Assembly (NCBI RefSeq): GCF_004216475.1
Contig: NZ_CP022303.1
Span: forward strand, 3,844,001 to 3,908,000
Origin: Thalassococcus sp. S3
Lineage (GTDB): Bacteria; Pseudomonadota; Alphaproteobacteria; Rhodobacterales; Rhodobacteraceae
Direction of reading: 5' to 3'
DNA: 64,000 nt
The notes under the pieces were generated by a model. That model was not told where the DNA came from. It searched no databases and saw nothing but the letters and a program-made list of their open reading frames with translations. Of the stretch, positions 53,647-60,670 are shown piece by piece. Each line of letters opens with the position of its first letter. Positions within the stretch are counted from its first letter, which is position 1. Position numbers and translations under genes: made by a program.

Positions 53647-54414
53647 TTGGCCTTTTGGGGTAGAAAAAAATGGCTTGACGAAGGGGCCAAGCCCGACAGC
53701 AACCGCCCCGTTTCTCCATGGGAAGAAGAGAAGGTGGAAGCTGCTGGATACCGCCTTTCTGTGGGGTCTGAGTACTTCGTGAATGGAGATGGAACTTCCA
53801 CGGTCAATCAATTGGAAGACGCGGAAGCATTTGTGATCGGACCAGGTCAGTTCGCGTTTATTCTCACCAAAGAAAAAGTCCGAATATCAAGATCTTCAAT
53901 CGGATTTATTTCCATAAGAGCGTCGATTAAGTTTCGAGGCCTTGTGAACGTCTCGGGTTTCCAGGTCAATCCAGGATTCCAAGGCAACTTAGTATTTGCG
54001 GTCTTCAATGCCGGTCCTCGGCACGTAAATCTGCGTTCAGGTGATGAGATTTTCTCGCTTTGGATTGCCGACCTGAATGCCCCAGTTGAAGAGGATCATG
54101 AAGAAAGCGGCAAAATCCCAAACAACCTCGAAAGAATTCCGACCGATGTGATAAACGGCATAGCTGTTGAAGCGCTTACAGCATACCAGCTTTCAGAACA
54201 GATTTCTGAGCTAAAGCAGCAACTATCCACTCTCAAGGAGAGCGTTGCATCGGTAAAAACCTGGTTGGTCCGCGCTAGTGCAACCTTGGGTCTCATACTG
54301 ACAATTGTCTTGATCGTCTATCGTGCGGAGGTCGTGAGCTTTTTCTCACCGAATGCGTCGGCATCCAATACTGAAGTGCCTGCCGAAACGCAGACTGGTG
54401 ACGGTCAAGGGTAA
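53647..54414 (+). CDS. Membrane-anchored dCTP-deaminase/dUTPase-fold protein lacking the catalytic acid
   Basis: 255 residues from a TTG start six bases after AGGTGA. Residues ~30-145 match the dCTP deaminase/dUTPase trimeric fold: 'VIGPGQFAFILTKEKVRI', 'IGFISIRASIKFRGL', 'FQVNPGFQGNLVFAVFNAGP', 'VNLRSGDEIFSLWI'. In Dcd the block reads 'RIDPG.xG.IVLE..N'; here Asp is Asn and the catalytic Glu is Ala, so deamination or dUTP hydrolysis is doubtful. A coiled coil (~183-205) and one transmembrane helix ('ASATLGLILTIVLIVYRAEV', ~214-233) follow, with a short tail. It may sense dNTPs at the membrane. Related Dcd proteins are known anti-phage nucleotide depleters. Confidence 0.8.
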   Translation: MAFWGRKKWLDEGAKPDSNRPVSPWEEEKVEAAGYRLSVGSEYFVNGDGTSTVNQLEDAEAFVIGPGQFAFILTKEKVRISRSSIGFISIRASIKFRGLVNVSGFQVNPGFQGNLVFAVFNAGPRHVNLRSGDEIFSLWIADLNAPVEEDHEESGKIPNNLERIPTDVINGIAVEALTAYQLSEQISELKQQLSTLKESVASVKTWLVRASATLGLILTIVLIVYRAEVVSFFSPNASASNTEVPAETQTGDGQG

Positions 54415-54624
54415 CACCAGATCGGAACAGCTTACCTGGGGGACTTCCAAAGCAATGAAACTTGCCGACTCTCTCTTCACACGTGACTTCGCGCGAAGGT
54501 TAGCTTACAACTGCCCCATGTGTGGAAATTTGGCAGATGTAGTGGTTTGTGTGTTCTCTGACACTCGATGGTGTATAGTAGATTGGATCCCGGGCGTTTG
54601 GAACCGACTTTTTCGAGCCAATTG

Positions 54625-54918
54625 ATGAGGGACTTAGCGACAGAACCCAAGCGAGCCTATTACCACCTTGGAAGTGAAGCTGGGCAGGCATTCATTGGAC
54701 TAATTGCAGACTTCAGAGCGGCGCGCTTTGCCGGTGACGTGCCGGGCGGCCCAAAATCGGTTGCAAGGAATCGCGACAAGTTTGAATTGAGTTGGTTTGT
54801 CTCACCTGGCTGCACTTTGAAGACCGTTATATCCGCATCTGGTGGGGACGACGCGTGGACAGACGCCCATCGCATTCGTTTAGAGGCAATCATGATTGGC
54901 CGTGAGGTGTTGACTTGA
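54625..54918 (+). CDS. Small partner of HTH-ImmA/IrrE protein (candidate toxin)
   Basis: 97 residues ('MRDLATEPKRAYYHLGSEAG', '..ARNRDKFELSWFVSPGCT', '..HRIRLEAIMIGREVLT'). No recognised domain; a beta-rich middle with conserved-looking 'KFELSWFV'. Its stop overlaps the start of the HTH-ImmA gene (TGATG), the coupling typical of toxin-antitoxin pairs in which the second gene encodes an ImmA-fused antitoxin. Toxin status is inference from position only. Start chosen as the ATG that gives a compact protein; the frame is open ~19 codons upstream. Confidence 0.6.
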   Translation: MRDLATEPKRAYYHLGSEAGQAFIGLIADFRAARFAGDVPGGPKSVARNRDKFELSWFVSPGCTLKTVISASGGDDAWTDAHRIRLEAIMIGREVLT

Positions 54919-56042
54919 TGTTTGAACCTAACTGGGCTTCACCGCCGGGCGACACCATCGCTCGGATGGCGGTCACGGAATGCATTCCCATTCATGAATT
55001 GGCTGAACGCATCGGCTTAGAGGAAGATGTGTTTGCTGGCGTTATGGATGGCCGTGTCCAAATCTGTGACAATATCGCGGATGCGCTGTCTGCGGAGCTT
55101 GGTGCATCGCGTCAGTTTTGGAACGAAAGATACAAGCAATTCATTGCCGACCAAGAGCGGATCACAGGATCCAAACCTTCTCAATCGCTAAACGCCTGGG
55201 GACATTCGTTTCCTGCAAAAGCGCTGCGTGACCTTGGATGGCTGCCGAAAGGTTCTCGGGGTGATCGGCTGGGCGAAGATATCTTGCAGTTTTTTGGGTG
55301 CGACAGCATCAATAGTTGGAATGAACGGTATTCTGCCGGCATTGGCCAAGTTGCTTTTCGAACATCGTTCGCCTTTGAAGCAGACGAAATGGCAACCTTG
55401 GCGTGGTTGCGTGTTGGCGAGTTGCAGTCTGATCAACTGACTCTCGGGAAGTTCGCGTCCAGCGAGTTCAAGAAACGTTTGCCGGCACTTAAAAAGCTGT
55501 GCTCTCTCAAGCACCCATACTTATACTTCCCGAAATTGCAGAAAGTCTGTGCCGAATGTGGTGTCGGTTTGGTGAGTTCGAAGGCCCCGAAGGGATGTCG
55601 TGCCAGCGGTGCAACTTGGACTGCAAAGCAGGGCAATCCTGTAATCATGTTGAGTTTCCGCTTCCTCAGCGAAGACCATTTCTGGTTCACGTTTTTCCAT
55701 GAAGCTGCGCACGTTGTACTGCACGGCACCGACCACATCTCCGTGGATGGCGGGGACCCATCTCCGTTAGGTGAAACAGCAATTGAAGATGAGGCAGATT
55801 CTTTCGCGCAAGATGTGCTCATCCCTCATTCCATACGTGACGAGATGCTAAACGCTGTGCCAACCCGTCCGCATGTTCGTAGGATCGCGCGCATAGCCGA
55901 CGTTACGCCGGGCATAGTGGTTGGGCAGCTTCAAAAGGCGGGCGTCCTACAACCGCACCAATTCAACAATCTAAAGCGCCGCTACAGGTGGAACGGGGAC
56001 ACTCTGTTGCCTAAGCTTTCTCAGCCTCGAAAATATTCGTAG
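54918..56042 (+). CDS. HigA-like HTH + ImmA/IrrE metallopeptidase-domain protein
   Basis: 374 residues. N-terminal XRE-type HTH (~15-70: 'IHELAERIGLEEDVFAGVMD', 'ALSAELGASRQFWNERYKQF'). C-terminal ImmA/IrrE zinc-peptidase domain with HExxH 'FFHEAAHVVLHG' (~262-273) and downstream Glu in 'IEDEADSFAQDVLIP'. Such proteins cleave or bind partner repressors, or act as antitoxins. The gene converges on and overlaps by 22 bases the pyrophosphorylase-like gene on the opposite strand. Confidence 0.87.
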   Translation: MFEPNWASPPGDTIARMAVTECIPIHELAERIGLEEDVFAGVMDGRVQICDNIADALSAELGASRQFWNERYKQFIADQERITGSKPSQSLNAWGHSFPAKALRDLGWLPKGSRGDRLGEDILQFFGCDSINSWNERYSAGIGQVAFRTSFAFEADEMATLAWLRVGELQSDQLTLGKFASSEFKKRLPALKKLCSLKHPYLYFPKLQKVCAECGVGLVSSKAPKGCRASGATWTAKQGNPVIMLSFRFLSEDHFWFTFFHEAAHVVLHGTDHISVDGGDPSPLGETAIEDEADSFAQDVLIPHSIRDEMLNAVPTRPHVRRIARIADVTPGIVVGQLQKAGVLQPHQFNNLKRRYRWNGDTLLPKLSQPRKYS

Positions 56043-56947
56043 ACATCAGGGCTCTTCTGCCAATTGCAAAGACTGTCCTCAATTACCTGCTTTCCGACAT
56101 CTAGAATGCAATCCAGACCATCAACCCGAGGTTCCAGTGCCTTACCAGTAATTCCGTGTTCACGATCACCATAAAAAAGTAGACGCGCTCCAGCCAGAGG
56201 TCCCGTGGCCTTGTCTAGATAAACGCTGCCCGGCTTAATTGGAGCAAGCTGAAGTTTTCCGAGCATGGTGAGAAAATCAAACCTGCCAAGCCGCCCGCCA
56301 CCGAAACCAAACACACTTTTCATGGACTTGTATAGTTCATCAAATGCAGCTGCTGGCTCTTGCCCGACAATGGCGTGTGTAGCAATCATTCTATCTCGAA
56401 AATTTCCATACTCGGTTTGCCACGCATAGTATGTTTGAAATGTCCTGGCTATTGCGTGCGGCTTCTTGCTTTGGAACTTGCGGTGGTTCGAAAACCTTGC
56501 TGGTGACAAGTTCCCTGCATTTTCAGCAAGCATGTTTTCAAATGCTACTGGGTTGGCACCATATTCTTGAAGAGTCCAGGTGGGACCGGCACCAAACGAG
56601 CCGTAAATACTCTTGGGGAAGTCCCATTCGTTTAATTCGTGCTTCCCAAAGTGGGTTAGAACGAACGTCAGCCAAACAGCTTCGTCTAGTTGCCCAGTTC
56701 GATTGAAGTGAATAGCACCTCTGACAGGATCAAAAATCTCAGACTGCGGGTTGCACCTTTGAGGGTTCACCGCCCGCGTCTGTAGTGTTTCAGTATATGA
56801 AATTCGGCGTAAACTCGACACGATCTGCTGTGCCCAACAGCGGATGCGTTGCGGTGTCGCAGTGCCAGGAAGCGGGCCAAGCTGTTGATCAATCTGCCCA
56901 ATCTTAGCAACAAACTCAGCTTCTCTGTCTTTGTGAGCACCCGTCAT
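56021..56947 (-). CDS. Probable alpha-glutamyl/putrescinyl-thymine pyrophosphorylase-family protein (clade 3-like)
   Basis: 308 residues, Trp-rich and mostly helical ('AVWLTFVLTHFGKHELNEWD', 'SIYGSFGAGPTWTLQEYGAN', 'GFGGGRLGRFDFLTMLGKLQ'). I assign it from memory of the aGPT-PPlase family, which in phages makes hypermodified thymines and in bacteria is often beside a thymidylate-synthase homologue. That is exactly the arrangement here: its ATG overlaps the stop of the TS-like gene (ATGA). No catalytic residues are certain to me, so the specific reaction is unproven. An alternative is an uncharacterised accessory enzyme of base modification. Confidence 0.6.
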   Translation of the reverse strand: MTGAHKDREAEFVAKIGQIDQQLGPLPGTATPQRIRCWAQQIVSSLRRISYTETLQTRAVNPQRCNPQSEIFDPVRGAIHFNRTGQLDEAVWLTFVLTHFGKHELNEWDFPKSIYGSFGAGPTWTLQEYGANPVAFENMLAENAGNLSPARFSNHRKFQSKKPHAIARTFQTYYAWQTEYGNFRDRMIATHAIVGQEPAAAFDELYKSMKSVFGFGGGRLGRFDFLTMLGKLQLAPIKPGSVYLDKATGPLAGARLLFYGDREHGITGKALEPRVDGLDCILDVGKQVIEDSLCNWQKSPDVYEYFRG

Positions 56948-58035
56948 TGATCAATACCGGCATTTAGGCCTTCAAAAAGGTCACGCACTGGTGCCTCTCT
57001 GCGTTCCAACCTATCGCGGATGTAGACTTGATACGAAGGAGAGATCTCTTGCATAGTGGAAATCACTTTTCTCAATTGTGTTATCTCTGTGTTTGAGGAT
57101 TCGGCGCTCTTTCTGACTTCTTCGAAGATCTTATGGATTCTAAACAAACCCACAAAGTCGCGCCAATAGGGATCAAGTTCAGGCGTAACTCGGAAATCAG
57201 TGTTACCGTGCCGGATCGCATGCTCGGCGGTTTGAACCTGTTCTATGCTGCTCCAAGGACAACCAGGTGGCATGTCAGGCATTGGAACAAAGTCACATAG
57301 ATCCTCCGCATAGTAGCTTCTTGCCCCTGAGGTTGATCTATTCTCAGGGTGATCCTTAGTGGCATCACAGTCGTGGTAGAGATGCAAGCTGGCAACGGAA
57401 TGCGTGTACCGGCCCAGACCGTAACCCAGCTCACGAGCCGCTATTTCTTGCATCATTGTAAAGGTGAAGATGTCGTGCGGAAGTCCGAAGAAAGCATCAT
57501 TGGATCGCATGTGAGTATGCATCAATAGTTGTTGGTTCCTCACTGCAAACTGGATGGTGCAGGTGCAGGGCTTGTCGCCATTTTTTGGCTTGGCATCTGA
57601 ATTGTCATAGATCTGGATTAGAGCGTTCCTTGAACCCTCTCTTTCACGCAACGTACGCATCACGCGATCCCATTCACTATTCTTATCCGGCTTTCCTACT
57701 GAGTCCTTTCCAAAAATTCTTGGGCCGTAAGCTCCGTTCGCTTTGACCTCGTCTCCAATCATCACTGCGTAGTTTCGAATATAGTGTTTGATAAAGTCGA
57801 CGCTATCGCTCCCGGCGAGATACCAGAACAACTCGCCAAGCGGACTGAAAGCCTTGGCCTTCGAAAACGAGCGACTTAGACGAGCCCGAGGATTCCTGAG
57901 CTCCAAAAGTGCTCCAAAAGCTTCTGTACTCTTACCTTTTTTGGATTCAACTTCGAAGTTACCGCGCCCCGTAAGCAGCTGTCTGAAGACTGCTCTCATG
58001 AGATCGTCCAGACTTTCCTCACTCGCATAAAACAC
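56944..58035 (-). CDS. Thymidylate-synthase-family protein with dCMP-hydroxymethylase-type Asp
   Basis: 363 residues. TS-fold hallmarks: 'GELFWYLAGSDSVDFI', 'NGAYGPRIFG', nucleophile C157 in 'KPCTCTIQF', 'HMRSNDAFFGLPHDI' with Arg177/Ser178/Asp180, and 'HLYHD' with His218 and Tyr220. Position 188 is Asp where E. coli TS has Asn177; in T4 dCMP hydroxymethylase that residue is also Asp and selects cytosine over uracil. His147 of TS is Thr here. So it probably acts on dCMP, or on a related pyrimidine nucleotide, rather than dUMP. Start is GTG without a clear ribosome site; the frame is open ~27 codons further upstream. Coupled to the next gene. Confidence 0.85.
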   Translation of the reverse strand: MFYASEESLDDLMRAVFRQLLTGRGNFEVESKKGKSTEAFGALLELRNPRARLSRSFSKAKAFSPLGELFWYLAGSDSVDFIKHYIRNYAVMIGDEVKANGAYGPRIFGKDSVGKPDKNSEWDRVMRTLREREGSRNALIQIYDNSDAKPKNGDKPCTCTIQFAVRNQQLLMHTHMRSNDAFFGLPHDIFTFTMMQEIAARELGYGLGRYTHSVASLHLYHDCDATKDHPENRSTSGARSYYAEDLCDFVPMPDMPPGCPWSSIEQVQTAEHAIRHGNTDFRVTPELDPYWRDFVGLFRIHKIFEEVRKSAESSNTEITQLRKVISTMQEISPSYQVYIRDRLERREAPVRDLFEGLNAGIDQ

Positions 58036-58125
58036 GTCAGCTGTGCCTTCTTCTTCAATTACTACTAAGGACAGCCGCCCTAGTATTTGGAGTATCCTTT
58101 GGGATGATGATGTTGAGCGAGGTTC

Positions 58126-59307
58126 TTACAGCAACTGCTCTCTCAGGGTATTTCTTCTGATTAATCGTGAGAACTTCTTATAATTTTCATGTCTCTTTTG
58201 CCATCTGCCGGCAGCGATTGAAACATGCACACCAGCACAACGCGCGGCAGACTTTATGTCGTCGGTACTCGCATATGGATTGCGAATGCTCGTGACACAT
58301 TCTTCAGGTATGAGTGATCTTAGCGCCATTTGATCGGCTTCCATTTCCTGACGATCTTCAGACTTCAAATCGAATTCATCAAAGAATGCATGCCCTGGTG
58401 ACTTCAAAACATCGAAATGGAGATAATGGTGACACGCTTCGTGGATTAGTGTGAACCAAAAGTTGTCAACTCTATCGTGTCGAAGGGTTAAGCCAATAAC
58501 TGGTATTTTGCCATCGAGAAGCATCGCTGCGCCATCCAAAAATGTTCCGGGTAGCACTGGCACAGCGACAACGACAATCCCCATCTCCCTAAAGGCCTCA
58601 ATGGCCCTCATGGGGCCATCTTTTCTGAGGCTCAGTTTCGCCAGGGATCGGAGAAAGTCTTCACTGAGATGATCATGTGAAAACGAAGCCGCAGACATTG
58701 AGCGAGCCTTGGTCAGAACCGCTGCCTGCCACATGAGAAGTGAAGAATAGTCGGTTTTGCCGCTAGCTCGGGGTGTACGAGTTTTTCTATTCAGTGCGGG
58801 TGTGATCTGTTCGCCGAAAGCTCGATTAAGAAAGCTCGTGACCTGTGCTTTGTCTACATTGAAACCTATAGACTTGAGCTTGTTAAGAACTGGCACTTTG
58901 ACGTCGATCTGATCACCATTTGAAGGCGAACTTCTCTTCATTAGTGCTTCATAGGGTATGCCAAGCCCCTCATGAAGAGCTCGCATCATATCCGTTGATA
59001 GGTTCCTTGATCCATTCATCACGTCAGAAACGCGCGCGGTTGAACCAATATATGGTACGAGGTCTCTTTGCGTGAGACCCAATTGATCCATCCGAAACCT
59101 GATCGCCTCAATTGCGCTCGGAACATGGACTGGGAAGTTTCTTCGCTCATATGCTTCCACCAGAGCCACAAGGACCTCGATATCATCGGCGACGGCCGAG
59201 TTTCCCTCGGACATCTCGATCATGAGTTTCTCAATGGCTCTTTTGGCGGCATCGTGATCCTTCGCATCATGAATTGGCTTCACGGCCGTCACTTTCCCTG
59301 AGGTCAT
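58126..59307 (-). CDS. HigA-type antitoxin fused to ImmA/IrrE peptidase domain
   Basis: 393 residues. XRE HTH (~85-135: 'IRFRMDQLGLTQRDLVPYIG', 'SDVMNGSRNLSTDMMRALHE') and a C-terminal ImmA/IrrE domain with 'FTLIHEACHHYLHF' (HExxH) and 'DRQEMEADQMALRSLIP'. The N-terminal ~75 residues resemble the HigA extension. ATG overlaps the HigB stop (ATGA). The protein would neutralise HigB and repress the shared promoter; the peptidase may cut it under stress. Confidence 0.88.
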   Translation of the reverse strand: MTSGKVTAVKPIHDAKDHDAAKRAIEKLMIEMSEGNSAVADDIEVLVALVEAYERRNFPVHVPSAIEAIRFRMDQLGLTQRDLVPYIGSTARVSDVMNGSRNLSTDMMRALHEGLGIPYEALMKRSSPSNGDQIDVKVPVLNKLKSIGFNVDKAQVTSFLNRAFGEQITPALNRKTRTPRASGKTDYSSLLMWQAAVLTKARSMSAASFSHDHLSEDFLRSLAKLSLRKDGPMRAIEAFREMGIVVVAVPVLPGTFLDGAAMLLDGKIPVIGLTLRHDRVDNFWFTLIHEACHHYLHFDVLKSPGHAFFDEFDLKSEDRQEMEADQMALRSLIPEECVTSIRNPYASTDDIKSAARCAGVHVSIAAGRWQKRHENYKKFSRLIRRNTLREQLL

Positions 59308-59615
59308 ACCGCACCTCCAGACTTCTGAAGTGTTTTTGACGAGTGGGCTATTGCGTCCAGTACCACTTGCTTCAGAACCACCAATCCAGTTTTGAAGAGA
59401 ACAATACACTTCACCAAAACTCGGCCTCCGGCGAGTTTGAAAGTGACATTCGGCGGGTTGGTCTCAGCCGTGGGGTAGTCCTTGAGGAGCTCCTTAGGAT
59501 CAGACCAGATTCGATTCGCAACCTCGAGCATCAGAGCATCAACCTCCCAAACCCAAGCTTCGCGTTCGTTCTGGGATCGAAAATCTTCGATAATATCCAA
59601 TCCTATCAGCCGCAT
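59304..59615 (-). CDS. higB: HigB-type mRNA-interferase toxin
   Basis: 103 residues with the HigB pattern: 'NEREAWVWEVDALMLE', 'ADYP'-like segment 'LKDYPTAETNPPNVTFKLAG', and 'GRVLVKCIVLFKTGLVVLKQ'. RelE-fold toxins of this group cleave ribosome-bound mRNA. The conserved C-terminal 'H.xYD' is not seen; the C-terminus reads '..IAHSSKTLQKS'. So activity is not certain. ATG follows GAGG. First gene of a toxin-antitoxin operon read leftward, sharing a ~140-bp divergent promoter with the ubiquitin-like operon. Confidence 0.78.
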   Translation of the reverse strand: MRLIGLDIIEDFRSQNEREAWVWEVDALMLEVANRIWSDPKELLKDYPTAETNPPNVTFKLAGGRVLVKCIVLFKTGLVVLKQVVLDAIAHSSKTLQKSGGAV

Positions 59616-59633
59616 AGCTAGGCCTCATGTATG

Positions 59634-59650
59634 TACCCCAATATGGGGTA
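59634..59650. promoter_or_regulatory. Palindrome TACCCCA-ATA-TGGGGTA
   Basis: A perfect 7-bp inverted repeat with a 3-base spacer, 19 bases before the higB start. It is the right size and place for a HigA dimer operator in the shared divergent promoter. Confidence 0.55.
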
Positions 59651-59685
59651 TTGTTTTTGGCAGAATTTCCTACACCATAAAGATA

Positions 59686-59698
59686 CTCCAACTTGGAG
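59686..59698. promoter_or_regulatory. Palindrome CTCCAA-C-TTGGAG
   Basis: A perfect 6-bp inverted repeat with a 1-base spacer in the same divergent gap, nearer to the ubiquitin-like operon. It differs in sequence from the other dyad, so it may be the site of a different regulator or part of the Ubl promoter. Confidence 0.45.
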
Positions 59699-59753
59699 AA
59701 GTCTTAAAGACACCAAACGGCGGTGTCGAACATTGAGGAAAGGACGAGCTGCT

Positions 59754-60293
59754 ATGCCTAATGAGCAAATTGAAATCGAAGATCTTTTGGCCGCCGTGAA
59801 GGCTGGCCGCAAACCCCGCGACCACGGACCTTACAAGGTCCAAGTCGGCGACCACGACCTGCAGTTCACACACGTCGTCGTCGACGATCCGACGCCCACC
59901 GGCCGTCAGATCATCGAGGGGGCCGGCTACCGCAAGGCCGAGGAACACCTCGTGTTCCAGGTGCTGCGCAACGGTGAACTCGAGGAACTGCGCCTCGAGG
60001 AAACCACGGATCTGCGCCCCGGCCAGGTCGAACGCTTCCTGGTCTTCCGGAGCGCGGAATCCTACCGCTTTGACATTGATGGCAAACGCCTCGAGTGGGG
60101 CCACAAGGTCATCACCGGGCGCGTGCTCAAGAAGCTGGCCGGGGTCGAACCCGCCAAGTTCGCCGTCTGGCAGGTGATCCCGGGCAAGGATGACATCCTG
60201 GTTGGCGACACCGATCTGATCAGCCTCGCGGACGCGGGATTGGAGCACTTTTTCACCGGCGTGTCCCAGACCACGGAAGGGGGTGCGGCATGA
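59754..60293 (+). CDS. Tandem ubiquitin-like (multiubiquitin) protein with GG-AA tail
   Basis: 179 residues. Two ~70-residue beta-grasp repeats: the first from 'YKVQVGDHDLQFTHVVVDDP' to '..LVFRSAE', the second from 'YRFDIDGKRLEWGHKVITGR' to '..LEHFFTG'. Both share the multiubiquitin pattern (y.v.idg....w....ltg..il.lag). The C-terminus is '..TTEGGAA', i.e. a di-glycine followed by two alanines, as expected of a precursor that needs trimming before conjugation. First gene of a four-gene operon with 4-base overlaps. ATG has AGGACG upstream. Confidence 0.85.
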   Translation: MPNEQIEIEDLLAAVKAGRKPRDHGPYKVQVGDHDLQFTHVVVDDPTPTGRQIIEGAGYRKAEEHLVFQVLRNGELEELRLEETTDLRPGQVERFLVFRSAESYRFDIDGKRLEWGHKVITGRVLKKLAGVEPAKFAVWQVIPGKDDILVGDTDLISLADAGLEHFFTGVSQTTEGGAA

Positions 60294-60670
60294 GCCTCCT
60301 CCCCCGTCAGGATCGCCGCTACCTTGAGGGTCGCGGCATCACCGTTCGCGAGGTCATCGAAGGCGGAAAGAAGGGCGTGATCCTCACCGGGATCACGTTG
60401 CCGGAAGGCAAGTATCAAGTCGCCCAGACGGATATTCTGATCCTGCTGCCGCCCTCGTATCCTGAGGTCGCACCCGACATGTTCTACGCCGTGCCGCATC
60501 TCAAGCTCCTTGCCGGCCAGCGTGAGCCCCGCTGCACACAGGTGCGGGAGACCCATGCTGGCCAGACTTGGCAGCGCTGGTCTCGCCACAACAACCAGTG
60601 GCGTCCCGGCATTGACGGCATCTGGACCATGCTGAAGCGGGTCGAAGAGGCCCTGGAGGTGGCGGCATGA
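60290..60670 (+). CDS. E2/UBC-fold conjugating-enzyme-like protein (Prok-E2_E type)
   Basis: 126 residues with the bacterial E2 pattern: 'GVILTGITLPEGKYQVAQTD' strands, 'LLPPSYPEVAPDMFYAVPHL', then 'REPRCTQVRETHAGQTWQRW' and 'RWSRHNNQWRPGIDGI'. The WQRWSRH...WRPG.D block is the hallmark I associate with Prok-E2_E. The only Cys, in 'EPRCTQ', is a candidate active site; classical HPN is absent. It overlaps both neighbours by four bases. Role: relay of the activated Ubl to a target. Confidence 0.85.
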   Translation: MSLLPRQDRRYLEGRGITVREVIEGGKKGVILTGITLPEGKYQVAQTDILILLPPSYPEVAPDMFYAVPHLKLLAGQREPRCTQVRETHAGQTWQRWSRHNNQWRPGIDGIWTMLKRVEEALEVAA

